Shown here: in pieces, positions 34,099 through 47,377 of the stretch | Layout of the letters: each line of letters starts with the position of its first letter | How positions within the stretch are numbered: position 1 is the stretch's first letter | Source of the DNA: Stromatinia cepivora | Lineage: Eukaryota > Ascomycota > Leotiomycetes > Helotiales > Sclerotiniaceae | Length of the DNA: 64,000 nt | Assembly (NCBI GenBank): GCA_014898415.1 | Contig: RCTD01000007.1 | Coordinates: 186,001 to 250,000 of the forward strand | Direction of reading: 5' to 3' | The notes under the pieces: model-generated | Database searches by the model: none | The model's input: the letters and a program-made list of their open reading frames with translations, nothing else | Told to the model about the DNA's origin: nothing | Made by a program: the position numbers and the translations under genes

Positions 34099-34827
34099 TT
34101 AATCGCATAATAATGTTGTGACGGGTGCGGAGAGCTTGTCACGTCCTTTCAAGAAATCCAATTCCAAAATAAATAAATATCCCATGCATTTTCCTCCGAG
34201 TTGTTCGACAAGCTTTCCGGCTGCTTGGGCACTTCCTCCTAGAATGAAATATTAGTAAAATCTTCATCAAGATCGGTGTAAACTAAAATATCTCGCGGAT
34301 AGTGAATCGGAAGGTTTTATCTTACCAGTAGCAATGATATCATCTACAACAAGTACTGATTGCCCAGGTTTGACCGCATCCTTTTGGATTTGAAAATAAT
34401 CCTGACCATATTCCTTCTCGAAAGAAGCTTCCTCGGTAGGACCAGGAAGCTTTCCTCTCTTCCTTACAGGAGCAAATCCAGCTCCTAATCTCAGAGCAAG
34501 GGAAGGTCCAAAAAGAAATCCTCGAGCATCCAAACCAACAATAACATCGGGTTTCTTTCCGCCGTTCACGAGAAGAACTTGTAATTCCAAAGCGCGGATC
34601 AAAGATTCGTGAAGATGGTGAGAAGCGAAGAGAGGAAGGATATCAACGAAATCGATACCGGGGATTGGGAAGTCAGGGAAATTTCGTAAAGCCTTGCGCA
34701 ACTTTAAGGTGACGCTGGTGAGTTCGGAGGAACTGGAGGTGGACTCGGACTCTCGTCTCTGGGAGGCATTCTCGGTATTATTATTGGCTGATTGATTCAA
34801 CGCTGCGGTTTGTGGGGAAGTCGACAT
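34099..34827 (-). CDS. APT1: Adenine phosphoribosyltransferase
   Basis: Two exons (34827-34326, 34238-34099) make about 213 residues. It salvages adenine: adenine plus PRPP gives AMP and pyrophosphate in the cytosol. The PRPP-binding motif VLVVDDIIATG ends exon 1 and continues as GSA in exon 2, the classical type I phosphoribosyltransferase signature. FPDFPIPGIDFVDILPL, GLDARGFLFGPSLA and VRKRGKLPG are all APRT hallmarks. The first 35 residues are a Ser/Asn/Thr-rich extension before the conserved core (LRKALRNFPDFP), longer than in the yeast enzyme. A downstream start is possible, but the frame has no other convenient ATG. Intact housekeeping gene. Confidence 0.92.
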
Positions 34828-37800
34828 CGTGAAGAAAGAAGAGAGAAAGGAAGACTTTAAAAATATTCTCGGTGTATTGGTTGGTATATCAGATAAAAAA
34901 AAATTCTTAATAGGAATATGCGAAATGCGGCAACCCTCGGAAAACTACTGGTTAGAGCAACTTGGAGGGGTAAGGTTGTTTTGTGTGCGTGCTAGGGCCT
35001 ATTGCAGGGACTAGGGAAGGAATCATGCAAATATGGTAAGTGATAGGTGATAGAGTCCGATGCAAGTGTTCTGAATCGTGTTGTGTATGTCTACTTGCAA
35101 AAAGTTGTCTAAGCGGTGGGTGGAAGTACCGTTATTGGATGGAAAGGGGGGTTAAATGTGAGAGTGGTTATCCTTTGCCACGCTTTGCCTAGGCTTGAAT
35201 CACCGGATTCTCATGTACAGTACTACAGTGTATGTTGTGTTTAGTTGGTTCATCTCTTTGGTTGGCTTCGATGATGACTGATGAAATTCTAACAGTAGTA
35301 GTCTGGATAAATGGTGTATGTCTCTATAGAGGGCATTCTAGTGCCTAGTCTATAAATGGTACCAGTAGAATAACCTTTTGATATATGATTACCTAGTAAC
35401 TCTTTGGTAAAAGTCGTATAGGTAGGTAGGTATGTAGCTAGCTGTTGTAACTGGTAGCTGTTGTGTATTTTTTTTTTGGTTTCTTGTATAGTAGCTATTA
35501 TCACATGAAAATATTACCTTAAGATGGTTGAATTAGATACTTCAGAATGATTTAAGGTTAATCATTACCTTAGCTATTCACAGGTATCTATAGATACCTA
35601 GTATACTCGATAATCTCTTAATGATGAAGGGGTAACTTTTCCCATGTTAGTTTCTGCAGAACTTGCCTAGTACTTGCTTCCAAGCGGAGGGTTCCAATCA
35701 TGTCTCCGATTGGTTAATTTCTTATGTACCACCTCGTACCCACGTACCTACCTACCTTACTTCCTACAATTTCATCTATCGAGGTCGAGGTCGTTGGTTA
35801 CCTTGTCATTTATTTATTATTGACCTTGACAACGCACCTTTTACATACAGAAAATTGTCATTATTGGCATTTCCAAGTACCTACTTGCATGTCTGAGCAT
35901 GTATTTCACGGATAAAAGAGTCATGGACCCATGGACCGACCATTGAAACTCAATCACAACAAAAATCTTTTCCCCACGCTTTCAAAGTTGCATTTGTTAC
36001 ATTCGTATGCATCTCCATCGAGATCTGTTGGGATTTCTTTTTATCCCCTTCCCCTCCGGTAGATCAAATATCACCTTGATTATCCAAGCCGCCATCACCC
36101 ACACAAATTAACCATACCAACAATGTCTGTGTCTGTGTCTGTGTCTGTGTCTGTATCTGTATCTGTCTGAGCCGAGAATCTTCAATATTCCTATTTTTAT
36201 CTTCACATTGTTTCAATATATTGACCGGACTTCTCAAGGTTTATCAATCCCGGATTCATAATCTTACCCCACCATCAACTTTTTCTCCGTTTGGGTGGAG
36301 TAAAAGTATTGGGCTTCCATCACCAACAAAACCTTGATGAGGTGATATTGAAACCCAATCACAACCCCAAAGAGATAGAGATGGATGCACACTTTCTTGA
36401 CTTGCGGCCATCCCCAATATTGCCCCACGTTTGTGGCTGAAAGCAAAAAATACGAGCGAGTACCGGTACTAAACAAGTTACAGGCATTTTTCACATGTTT
36501 ATTGAAAAAAGGTCAATTAAGATATACTTCCTCAACATCTTCACTACCCAAAAACATGACAGGCAAGATTATCTACTACTGGTACTAGGTAGCCATAGAC
36601 AACAATATTCATGCCTTCATTCTTTTATTTTGTGTTATTCGGTCCCGGCATTAATCACAACTTACAACACTTACGCAGTAGACTATCATCTACTCTGAAC
36701 ACCAAATACTCTCCATACATGGTATCCACGTAAGGAAAACACTGACGACGTTACTTTCATGCATGGGTTCCCACAACACCACATATCTTATCGATAAGCC
36801 TAGAGTGGTACAAACTATGTCGCGCTTCAAACATATTCCTTGACCGCTCATATTACGCAGTAGCGGGTTTCGAAGAGACTCGATCAAGAAGTGGTTCGAT
36901 GTTACCTGGAAGAATACGAACGACGGGGCACCTTGGATGAGAAGATTGTTGTTACCCCAAAAGCTAATGGGTGGTCTAGAATCATAAGAACCACATTTTG
37001 CTCGGACTCTCATTTCAATCGGCCATTCTCTTCTTTGAAGACTAAATATACCCATGCATCTATTTTGAGGTTGAAGCTTCCCAACCAACCACACTTCAGC
37101 CGTTTTCGATCATTATAACTTCTTTGTTCGGTTCGAAAAGTCGGTATTGAATCATAACCTATGAATGAGGACTACACCTCCATAGATTATCTTTTCAACT
37201 TCTAAAAATATGCCACCTGCAGCGTCTTTGCCTTTGGTTCACCCCAAAATTTAAGACAGGAAGAACTACAACGTTCGGGATTTCATAAGTCGGACCTTAA
37301 AATAGCCGAATAAGTACCGGTTAACATCACAAATCAGCAACAGCATGGTACAAACAGTCAGAAACGTCAAAAATGAAACGAAAATCAAGGCAAAGCAAGA
37401 CAAAGCAAGGCAAAGCATTCAATGTTAAAAACTTGAAATATCAAAAAGCGGTGGAGACTTGAAAGTGTTGCATAGTACCTGCAGAGATGATCATATTAGC
37501 GTTGTGTTTCCATAACTCTTTGCCATCATTGGCTTAATTAGTGTTGAAGGCAATATAACTTTCTATACAGCAACGGAGTATTGGCTGCAGGTGAAAGAAT
37601 CATATACTCCAAGTGGGCAGTGTTCCGAGTGGTTAAAAATGTCCCGACGGTGTGAGAATTCTTCATCCTGGCTTAATTAAGTTGTCAAAGTAAGGAAGAA
37701 AGAATTATGTGTTTACTTTCTTTCGTGCATCGAGATGTTGTGCAAGAATTGTTGATGATGAAGGTGTGTACCGAGCCTTCAATAGAGAATTGTGTTTCTA

Positions 37801-39400
37801 CCATACCATTCACAATGTTTTGTTGGATGCATCTGCATGAATGTATAGGAGTAATGCATGAACGTTGTTGTATCTCTTCTCATCCCGCTACCCAACGCGG
37901 GGTAAGCCACATCATTTCGAGACCATGTTACGGCTCCGACGCCGAACGAAAAGATGAGTACTCGTATATTGGAAAATATACAAGACAATAACTGCGAACA
38001 TGGAAGTGGTAGTCTTTCAACATTAGATACCTGATACAAGCTTCAATATCTGAACTTGAATCCAACCAAAAAAATGACTCTGCTTTCTTTACTCATCACC
38101 AATTCATATCATCAATTTATCATCGCTTTACTTTAGTATGAGCAATAGCTCTAGATATCATGTACTCGCGCTCCAGCATATCTCAGCAAAACAAAGTCTG
38201 GGAAACTTGAGATGGGTGAATACATAAAACTTGCAATCCCCAAGATTCAAAATCCAATCTCGGAAAAAAATATGGCTGCTGGCATACTCATTGTTTAGAA
38301 GGAAAAAGAGGCGAGTTTGTATAGGGATGGATAGATAGACAAACCATTTTTCCGAACACCTAAAGTTCATAATCTAGTATTTATGCAATACGTACTATAC
38401 ATATATTGTAGACATACGCTCGACGCACGCAGGGGAATCACCATATTCGAGGCATACCCGGAAACAGCTAATTGGAAATGGATTTTGAATTAATAGATGT
38501 CTAAATGCTTTCTACAAGATGCTCATCTTCGAAAAGATTTAAATTCCAAAGATGCCTCGATATCTTGCCATGTTTGCCATGCCACGCAAGAGATAATCAG
38601 TCAACTTTCCCCTCGATGAACTCTTGTTTTCTTTCATTAACTTGAATTTTCCATAACCCGTCCATTTGAGACCGGCACCTTCCTTCTTCGCACTCTCGTA
38701 CTTAAGTTGAATGGATTTGGCTGAGTTTGACGCAATAATTTTTGCTGAGTACATAGCTCTGATGATTGAGATGAGAAGAAGATCATTGAATAGATTATAT
38801 GGCTACTATGTTTATTGTGCCTTTGAGGCTGGAGCTCCTGGTGCTAGTGTGTTGGAGAGGGATAATATTAGGTCTGCAATTTACAAAGTGATTTAAAGTG
38901 AGGGATTGATATTTGTCTGATGGCGAGTTGATGAGAGAGAGAGGGGGGGTGAGGGGAACTGAGTTGGAGGAAGATTATATGGTGGTTTTGGTGGTTTTGG
39001 TGGGAGGGGGGTTGATGTGTAATTGGATCATGGGATTTCTGAGATTTTCAAAGTCAATACGAAACAGCGATCGATGGAGCGGACCTTGTGCATCGTCGTC
39101 ACATTACATTTTGCTGTTCAGGAATGAATCTGCTCTACTTCTGGATGCAGGGTACCTTGCTATTTGCTTTCCTTCATAGATCCATCCTTGAAGCGCGATC
39201 TGCCCGCTCGCCTTGCAGTCTTAGGGGGATTGAACTTCCAAGTATTCGTATATTCTTCGGTCTAGAATGGATCTGTAATCTGGTAGGAAGAGTCGACATA
39301 CATGATAGACTCATAATTTATGACGGAGTTGGCTGTTATGAGGACCATTATCGTCACGTTGGTTATTCTAGATTATTCTATGCTGACACTTTTTGATTTT
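34828..39400. other. Long intergenic region, no gene recognised
   Basis: About 4.6 kb with only short, unrelated open frames on both strands. The longest is 134 codons at 36690-37094 (-), with no recognisable motif. Features are a GTCTGT microsatellite near 36124, several TACCTACC/GGTAGGTAGG strings around 35420 and 35740, and scattered AAAGCAAGGC repeats near 37390. A non-coding RNA or an unrecognised short gene remains possible. Confidence 0.45.
36124..36168. repeat. GTCTGT hexamer repeat
   Basis: About seven copies of TGTCTG or TATCTG. Confidence 0.88.
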
Positions 39401-41834
39401 TCAAATAAAATAAATCAATCATTTTGCGGTATTGGGTTGTGATTGTTCTTAGCAGTGTACTCCTGAAAAGGACATTCTCGAATCAAAGTTATTCAAGCTG
39501 TGAGCCTCGCAAGTTCCTGGCCACAAAGTCTTCACTTCAATCAAGAGTTTCAAGACTCAGCAATTCTTGTGTCAGCGTATAGTGGAGCAGTCGAGCACGA
39601 CTACTCTCTCACTAACACATCACTCAAGCTGGTTTTGTGTGCAGCTAGTAAATAGTTTGAGAATGTCAAATTTGAAGAGACTGGGCAACGCGGCTTTGAT
39701 GATTGGAAGAATGCGAGTTTGTATTTTGCTATATCTTTCAACAACGTAGGTATGACCAACATGCCATATTTAATGCGGCGCTAAAAAAGAAAGTAAACGA
39801 AGAGCATGATCTCGTGCAACGTCCACCATAGCATCTTGGTTATCTCCTAGCAGTGTCCCGACACTGAAATTTGGAAAACGGCTGGACGATGTCTGGTTAG
39901 GCACTTCTAATTCTTGTTCATTAAAGAACCAAGGATGTCGCGAAGGGACTTGGTGTGATGGATGAGCATCGTTGCCGAATATAACATAGTCGGGTGAGTT
40001 GATGGCAGACTGATCTGGTCATGGGTCAGCTTTGCGTAAAATTTGGGAAATATAAGAACAAACCTGGTGTACATCTTGAATATTTGACAAGATTGGTTTT
40101 TAGCACTTCAGAAGCTTCACATCTTTTTGAGCTCGGCGTATTGAGACACCCTTGACCTTTCCAGTAAACGCTCGAGTAGTCCACATCTTGGCACAAACTT
40201 CCGTAATAGAGGAAAGACCACATCACCGAGGTCTCCACCAGCCTTTGTGCGTGGTCAGCCCTTATTCATCAAAGGGCCAAGCCTCGCTTTCCTTCCTTTT
40301 CTCCAGTTCGATTGGAGAATTAAGCTTGCTTCTTTGACTCTGTACCGAAAAAGGAAGATTGTACGTCCTGGACTGCTGAACCATTGCTTTTGAAGAAGGG
40401 ACGAGATCTACTTGACAAGATTGCCGTTAGTCATTGTATCTCTCATAAAAACGAGATTTCTCTTGATTCACTAATGTGTCGAGGTTCGATCTTATTTACG
40501 TACAAGAAATTGAATTACGATAGTGGCTTCGTCACGGGTTGCTATAGAGAAACAACCTTGTCCATGAAGCTATTGTCGGATTGCTGGCTGTTATCCATGA
40601 AAGATGAATCTTGATGGTGATCTCTCTCGAGAAGCGAAAAGAGACATCTGGGTTCTGGCCCAACAGGAAACGACTAATAATCAGCGATGGAGTGCAAGAG
40701 GAGGATTTTATGCTATACCATAAGCCTTTGATTCATAACAGTTCGTTGATAATGAAAGGTTCGGGGTGAATTATCCTAATGACCTGAGAGACCGTCTGGG
40801 AGGCCGTTTCTAGTTGTCCACGGGACCAATAGTTTGTTGATACGGAAGTTTCCTCGTAGGAAATTACCATTTGATAATGGTACTCCATCTCCAAGCGCAA
40901 ATTTCCGTGGACAAAAATCCAGTTGCAGGTGGTGTCAAAATGAATGAGATCCGAAGGAAAAGAAGAATGGTGCCAGCAAAGCTCAGAGTAAGACATGGCT
41001 TGTAGTATGCTGGAGAGGAGATATCAAAAATTGAAAATCTCTTGAAGGATAGAAATTGAAAGCTTGAATGAACAATTAATCACAATGAGCAGTTTGTGTG
41101 ATTATTTTGAGGCTAAGTCTCTGCCTACTTGTGAATTCGAGTACTCTTACTGGATGTTCTATACCCTCGAAGAAATCAAGTACTCTCACTGGATGTTTTG
41201 CACCCTCGAGGGTGTCCTTAGTTCAAACAGAGTTTTCCTTGATTAATTTAATTGAACCTTCTAATCTTGCCATGTGCTTATAATCTTTTTCTCTTTCAAT
41301 AACAAACTCTTACTTCCTTTCCACAGACATTAAATATCAAGTTACAGTCTTGGGTAAGGTTATTTCATCCCTTTCAAATCTTTCCATCAATCTCATTGTA
41401 TTTTCCATTGAGACCAAAGCCTTTCCTGTTGAAAGAACAAGATTGATTCTAACTTTAGATCGAGACAGAAACAATCCCTTTCCAGCAATGGGCCAAGCCA
41501 TGTGGCTTCATAGACCGAAAACAACTCGCAAGCCTTCGCCCTCGGTCTCTAAGACGAGTACAACGCATCCAACTCGATAGAGGCCGAGGGCGGTGCTGGC
41601 TATACCAGGAACTTCTCTTGTTACCTGCATGAGCTGCTCCGCTTCTCCAACTTTTCAGGGTAAGTTCGAAGCTTTCCATAAAGCCTGCTTTCATTTTAAC
41701 ACACCATAGTGCTGGCTCGAGATGACCATAGAGAACATATTTTTACTCGCCAGTGTCCTTCACCTCTCGATCTTAGGACTTTGGTAAGTTTTATTTCATC
41801 ACTCTATTTCTCCACCTATCCATATCCGCAGATT
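39401..41834. other. Gene-poor stretch with weak coding-like patches
   Basis: A minus-strand frame without ATG (about 40020 down to 39760) reads like protein (for example DYVIFGNDAHPSHQVP). It starts right after an intron-like segment with a GCTGAC branch site and CAG acceptor (about 40020-40065). I found no coherent gene around it. A 36-bp tandem duplication lies at 41137-41212. Confidence 0.3.
41137..41212 (+). repeat. Imperfect tandem duplication, unit about 36-39 bp
   Basis: Two copies of a unit containing TACTCTTACTGGATGTT and TACTCTCACTGGATGTT followed by ACCCTCGA. If translated, the two copies read YSYWMFYTLE and YSHWMFCTLE. Confidence 0.7.
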
Positions 41835-44800
41835 ATGAATCAATATGCTTACTCTGCTTTAGATCGAAGTGGTTTACAACAAAGCGAAGCTCATCGAACA
41901 GCTCACCAACTGAGAGAGAAGAGACGAGATCCTCGATATTCCAATGGTCAGTTTCTAACTTTTCGCAACAACAACCACACCCAGCTGAGCAACAGCTGAG
42001 CAACAGCTGCAATCAGCATCGAGGGTGCCTACTCCATTAAATATTGTCAGGCCACTCAACGTTGCTCTAAAGGCAACTGCCGTTGATATGCCACAAATCT
42101 GTATTTCAAGACCAAGAAACTGATGTGATCAATACAGGTCGTCGTGAATGCTTGGATGTCTGTTGCTTTGCGTGCTGTATCCTGTGAGTATTATTTCTTC
42201 GTTTGTCAGTATTGAATCTTTCTCATGCACATACTGACTCACCTAGAGTCTAAAAGACATCTTTCCAGCACATGGGCCAAGCCATGCGGCTTTCAAGGTG
42301 GATATCCAAAGTCTGGTCAACACTCAGACCCTGGAGCTCCAATTACTTCCCCATCTGCGCACTCGCAGCATGATGTTCAACAATCTCCAATTCTGTCTTC
42401 GCAGCCGCAACGAGGAGGGCCCAATGCGGGGATATGTAGCAGCATAAATGGGTTGCCAACCTCCAGAATGGCTTTACTTACTTTTCCAATCTGCTCTCTT
42501 TCGAGCCGAAGACGCCGCAAGCCTCACCAGCAGCCCTGTTTACATCAGCTTGCAGGTGCTGTGCTTTGCGTGCTGGGATATACCATTGCAGGACGAGTCT
42601 CTTGACTTGCTTCTCGATTGTCTGCCCTCCATCTTTTGACAAAGTCTGAGCTAAGGTATGTGTAAAGATTCACAAATCCAGCGGACATACACTGACTTAA
42701 TCAAGTAGATTGATCAATCATACCCAGCACTATGCCATCGACAAAGCCAAGAGCTACAGAGAGAAACTCAAGAAGCAGCTACGATTTCGAGGATGAGGAT
42801 GGGGATGGTGACCTATACGAGGGGTATTCGCCAGCAGTACGATCAACTTCATTCGAAGATGAAACTGTCAACCGTATGCAAGAAACGCCTCACACTCTTC
42901 GACTCGATTTGCAATTCAAGATGTTTATCAAGACTTCGATCATTCTAGTCTTGGATATGACCGATAGATCCAAGATAACCCAGAGGAGCTTTATGTTAGT
43001 ATCTGACGAGTGAGATTTTGTGTGGGAGTTGGGATTGATTCGAAAGCAACTGCTCCCATTCCAGTTATCAGCACTTTTCACTCTGCTCCACCAGGTGAGA
43101 AGACCTTGGGCTATTTGGTTTTTTATTACCTTCAATTGCATAGATTTAGAACCCACTTGGCTTTAGATCTTCGGGAGACGTCCTATCTCGTCAAAAACTG
43201 CGATGATAGGGATATTTGTGGAAGAGGAGGAGGCTGGTGTGGAGAAATAATTACGTGGGATGGCATGGTTGAAAGTGCGAAAGAGGTGGTTGTGGTGGGA
43301 TGATGTTGAGATTGGGGGTGGGTGAGTGAGATAGTTATGCTTCGAGGCGGCCTCCGCGCCTGAGACTTGCCGCCAAAATTTCCACGTCAATGCTGAGTTC
43401 TCTACCCCTCAATACCAGCATATCAGTAATCAGCTTCACGTTCTCGAGTGAGTTTACCGACAGCATGGTATCCTCCGAATTTCTTACAACATGCAGCAAG
43501 CTCGTCATTAATTCGCTCAGCACCAGCCACTTGAAAAGCCTCCAAAAAAGCCACGCGACCAGTAAGGATAACTACTATGACGACCAACCACTCAAACAGA
43601 GGTGCAAAGAAGGCAAAACACACCATTGGAAATGGCAGCCTCATGAGCAAAATGCCTGGATAGATCGATATCTCATCCTCCCGTCCTCCCAAGTGTAGTG
43701 TAAGTTTAGCTTATTCCTTCATATCCTTCTAAGCTAACGATTACCCAGTGGGGTAAAGATAAAGCACCTACCTCAGCAGGCTTCGATGGCTCTCAGCAAA
43801 GCTACAGCCCTCAAGCTGGACCAACTACTGGTGGGTTCCCAGGTACAACTCGGCAATCTACATGGCGAAAGGATCAAAAAGCTCCAATTTTGGAGGTACC
43901 TCATTTCGATGAATTGGCATAAAACTAAGAATTGACGTACTTCACCTGCCACCATCCACGAGCTTGTATCAGGCCACAGTGAAGTATGTCGATTCTTGCT
44001 TTTATGCCAGTTCATTGTGGAGCACTTGCTCTCCGTACACACTCGAGTTTGGTCCAAAATCTCTGAAGATCAGGTTTTACGTTCAGGTCAATGGCTTCAC
44101 CAACTAGATGAAGTGAGGACTGGGGTGTGTGGGCCTCCCTCGTCCCAAAGCTGCCAAATCTGCCGGGTTTCCCACGGAGCTACCACCGCACCTGCCCAGA
44201 GGTAGTGACGGCAGAGGCTAGAGCCCAGATCACTGCTAGAAAACAAGACGAGAGATGAGCGCTAGAGCAGCGTCTAGCAAGGGGGAGTACATGAAACCGG
44301 GGATGAAAGTTGCCTGCTACTATATCTGAGGTGCTACTGTGCCTACTGATGGTAAAAGAAATGCCATGTACCCCTTCAGAGGGTGGAATTACCGAGACTA
44401 CCTTCATCGTTGGTGAAAAAACCCAGCACGAGAGATATGTTGGAAGACAACTCTCAGGAAGAAAGAAGTGGACCCATTGTTTTGAGAATGTCACCTCCCT
44501 TGTTGACTGTTCCCGCCTCGGATAATATAGAACTCCCCAAGTCTACATCCCCCCACTTTCAAGAATACTCTCGCCATCCTTCCACACAACTTTACACCTG
44601 TTTCTTTCTGCGGAATCCCATCTGCTCCTCTGCGAAAGCCATGATATCTCTGGAATCGAATTGCTGAGTACGTCTTGGTCGCGATCTCCGAACACTGCCG
44701 ACTACTATACCTTAAATTAATTGGCATTCCAATCAACACCGACAAGGCTTTTGAGGAAAGAGTCGATCTGCATTGGTACTCGACTCAAACTTCCCACAGC

Positions 44801-46560
44801 CAGGTTCATGTTCAGTTTGCGAAAACCAACAATTCCTTGCATCTTCGGAGACATTTTCAAAGACTCATTCCTAGAAGAGAGGCCAATGCGCTCCAGGAAC
44901 TATTAAACCTTCCACCATGCTCAGTCAGATAGCTCCCTCGAATCTAGGCCATTATGTGCCAAAGGTGCTGCAAAAGTTACGAAAGACAAGCCATGAATCG
45001 AAAGTTTTGGAATACTTCTCCTACAGTTCTCGAAGACCAAGAGACTTCGGCACATATTTTGAAGCCTTTTTCAGACTCAATGCATCCACATGCATATCGC
45101 AAGCGCGTCAAGTTGGTCATGTGCCTCTCATCACCATGCGTGATGACAACTCTATCACCATTATCGCCAAGAACCTCCACAAGGCAGGTTCCGACATTAA
45201 GACTTCTTTGTATTACAGCTTACATTTTTCTCGCCGGTCCCGGGTTGTTTTACGACCAACTACACCAGGTTGGCAAACATATATCAACCATTCAGCAGCT
45301 GGCCATGAGGGGTACTTGCGTGCAAATTTACGTCCTCCAACGCCATTCGCACCATCTCCTGGCAGTTCTCTCATGAGAACAAGGCTTTTCTCTTGCTTTC
45401 GATCGCTACCAATATTTGATGGAATTCTTTACTCCGCTCTTTGAATCACACTTTCAAGACTCGGGTATCGAGTTCACTAATGGATTCGCCAAGCTCTTTG
45501 GTGCCATGAAGGGATGGTGCCGTGAATATGCCTGCGCTGCCAATTTTTCGGCAATCAAAATATTGCTAGTACCTCACAGTACTTACGATAGGCATCTACT
45601 TCGTAGCAAGCTAAATACTGGTAGTCTACATACCCCACAACAGCATCCCGGGCCGGGATAAGCAACATCTACGTGTTCGATACAGATACGCGAGGCGGCC
45701 ACTTGGGATACTAGGCTGGAGGTTCTCCAGACGTCAGTCTTGGGGCAGAATACAAGGGAGAAAGCCAGTGTTTCTTCCAAAGAGACCAAGTTGGAAACGA
45801 TTGGTGATATCTCTGAAGCTAAATCTCAACGCACTGACAAGAGTAACTTGTCTCCCAATAAATCTTGATTTTGCCTTGTTCCAGAACTTCGGCACGGCTC
45901 TCTAAAGCTAGAATGTGCTACTTCGATGATTTTCAACGAGGAAGACCGGCGGAGGCTTGAAACGAAGAATCATTCTTTCCAGAAGCTTCTTCCTCTCAAA
46001 GAAGACCTTTAAACTTCTCCCAGATGACTTTGCATAAGCATTAACAAAACTCTACTAGAGTCATACCTATACACTTGAGGCATGCTACGGTACACCAGTG
46101 CTCATTTTGAGAGCTGGAACTTTTCATCTACAGCAAGCGAGAGTGGCAGCTGGCGAGGCAGCCGTGCCCGGCAGAATGTACAATTCTCATGGTTGACTCA
46201 ACTTTCAAATGAATTTGTAACAACACCGTCCAGTTGGGCGCAGTCACCCAAAATTTCGAGTTCTAGCTACAACATCAGCTACAGCCTTTCCGCTTTTGCG
46301 TTCGATAAGATCAAGAAAATCCACCTAAGCAATGATATTTGCCGAGATTTGTGCTCTTTGGCAACTTGCCATCGAGTTGCAGAACAAGATCTGGGTCATG
46401 GTGTCATTGCATTGTTTCGTACTGAGCCCGCTGAAAACCGGCTCGATACTAGTCACAACCATTGGCAATACTGTCAAGTATTGGCCGCATTGCATCAGCT
46501 CAAAACCTCGCATTCGTATAAAATGGACACCACGGACCTCACGTTGACATGAACGCCAAT
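41835..46560 (+). pseudogene. Decayed coding region, family not recognised
   Basis: A stretch less AT-rich than the rest of the intergenic DNA, with many GT..AG intron-like segments (for example 42658-42709, with ACTGAC before TCAAGTAG) and protein-like patches in different plus-strand frames. The clearest is at about 44652-44830 (reading YLWNRIAEYVLVAISEHCR and then KAFEERVDLHWYSTQTSHS). That frame continues to 45661 with stops at 44930, 44945 and 45374. Another patch is at 43560-43690 (DNYYDDQPLKQRCKEGKTHH). Near 46335 a patch (AIELQNKIWVMV) faintly recalls the 2EXR/F-box helix of fungal proteins. No single splicing pattern gives a long protein. It may be one or several old pseudogenes; a real gene with many introns is not excluded. 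Confidence 0.35.
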
Positions 46561-46624
46561 ACCACTTTTCGGAGACTTATTCTGTGAATTGCCTCGCCTG
46601 GCCGATTGTTGCTAAAGAGCGGTA

Positions 46625-47377
46625 ATGGCCCCAGCCTGTCAAAACCGGGTAAGCCAATAACCTTCTTATTCCAAGGATTCTTTCTCCTTTCAGTCCTTCA
46701 ATCGTGGTGGCAGAGGCCCCAGATCCGATTCAGAGAAGTGGGAGTTTATTGGTATCGGTGCATACCGCATACTAGTGCAGGAACCCAATTTCCCAGATAG
46801 CGTGCTTAACGAGCCTCTCGATCCTCCCTCCAAAGGTTCGGCTTTTAACTATAGCACAGTTAAGCAAGAGGAGGACAATGAGGACCGAGGACTGTCCTCG
46901 CTCTCGCTTCCCATCAAGGACCCTATTCAAACGTCGGACATTTTGGAGTGGATTGATGAGCTGAGAGATCCGTTGACCGGTACTATTGCAACGATGAGAG
47001 CTGACCGAGTTCACCCCTCTGGCAACCAAAGATTGCGCCTGCAAACTGACGACGACGCTGGTTTGGTTGTTGTATCTGCTCTATCAGGCCAGATGCAAAG
47101 ACCAACTTTGTACCCCGTGGGATTCCAGTTTCAGAAACAACACCGGGCTGCTTTCCGCCGCACAAATCGCGATCCTCAAACCGATATGTTCCACCTCCCC
47201 ATGCTTCCAAATGCTCATGTTGAACCCTACGATGATTTCTCGACTTGCACCCTTTTCGGACAGTTCTCTTCGTATTCGCGCTATCAAAATTTCTCTCTCG
47301 GCGGTCAAGACGAGAATTGGGCAAATGGAAGTGTGGTACCCACGGAAGAAGAGAAGGAGAAGGCATTTGTAATATAG
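46625..47377 (+). CDS. Small two-exon orphan protein
   Basis: ATG at 46625 with a 24-bp first exon, a 45-bp intron (46649-46693, GTAAGC..TTTCAG), then 684 bp to the stop at 47377, giving 235 residues. The join reads MAPACQNR then SFNRGGRGPRSDSEKWEFIG. The protein is hydrophilic with an acidic patch (VKQEEDNEDRG near residue 60), a predicted helical segment (ILEWIDELRDP) and an acidic tail (EEEKEKAFVI). No signal peptide, membrane segment or known domain seen. It may be the last, still open part of the decayed region just upstream. Start choice rests on the splice join; no RNA evidence is available here. Confidence 0.42.

Noticed and set aside
36690..37094. 134-codon minus-strand frame in the gene-poor region
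   Set aside because: No recognisable domain or hydrophobic pattern, and a rather AT-rich background. Cannot be supported as a gene.
43335..43692. Overlapping minus-strand frames with a hydrophobic stretch (FEWLVVIVVILTG)
   Set aside because: Two minus frames and one plus frame are all open here and none could be joined to a gene. Strand cannot be decided.
46983..47366. 127-codon minus-strand frame opposite the orphan gene
   Set aside because: Arg-rich antisense shadow of the plus-strand frame, with no motif of its own.
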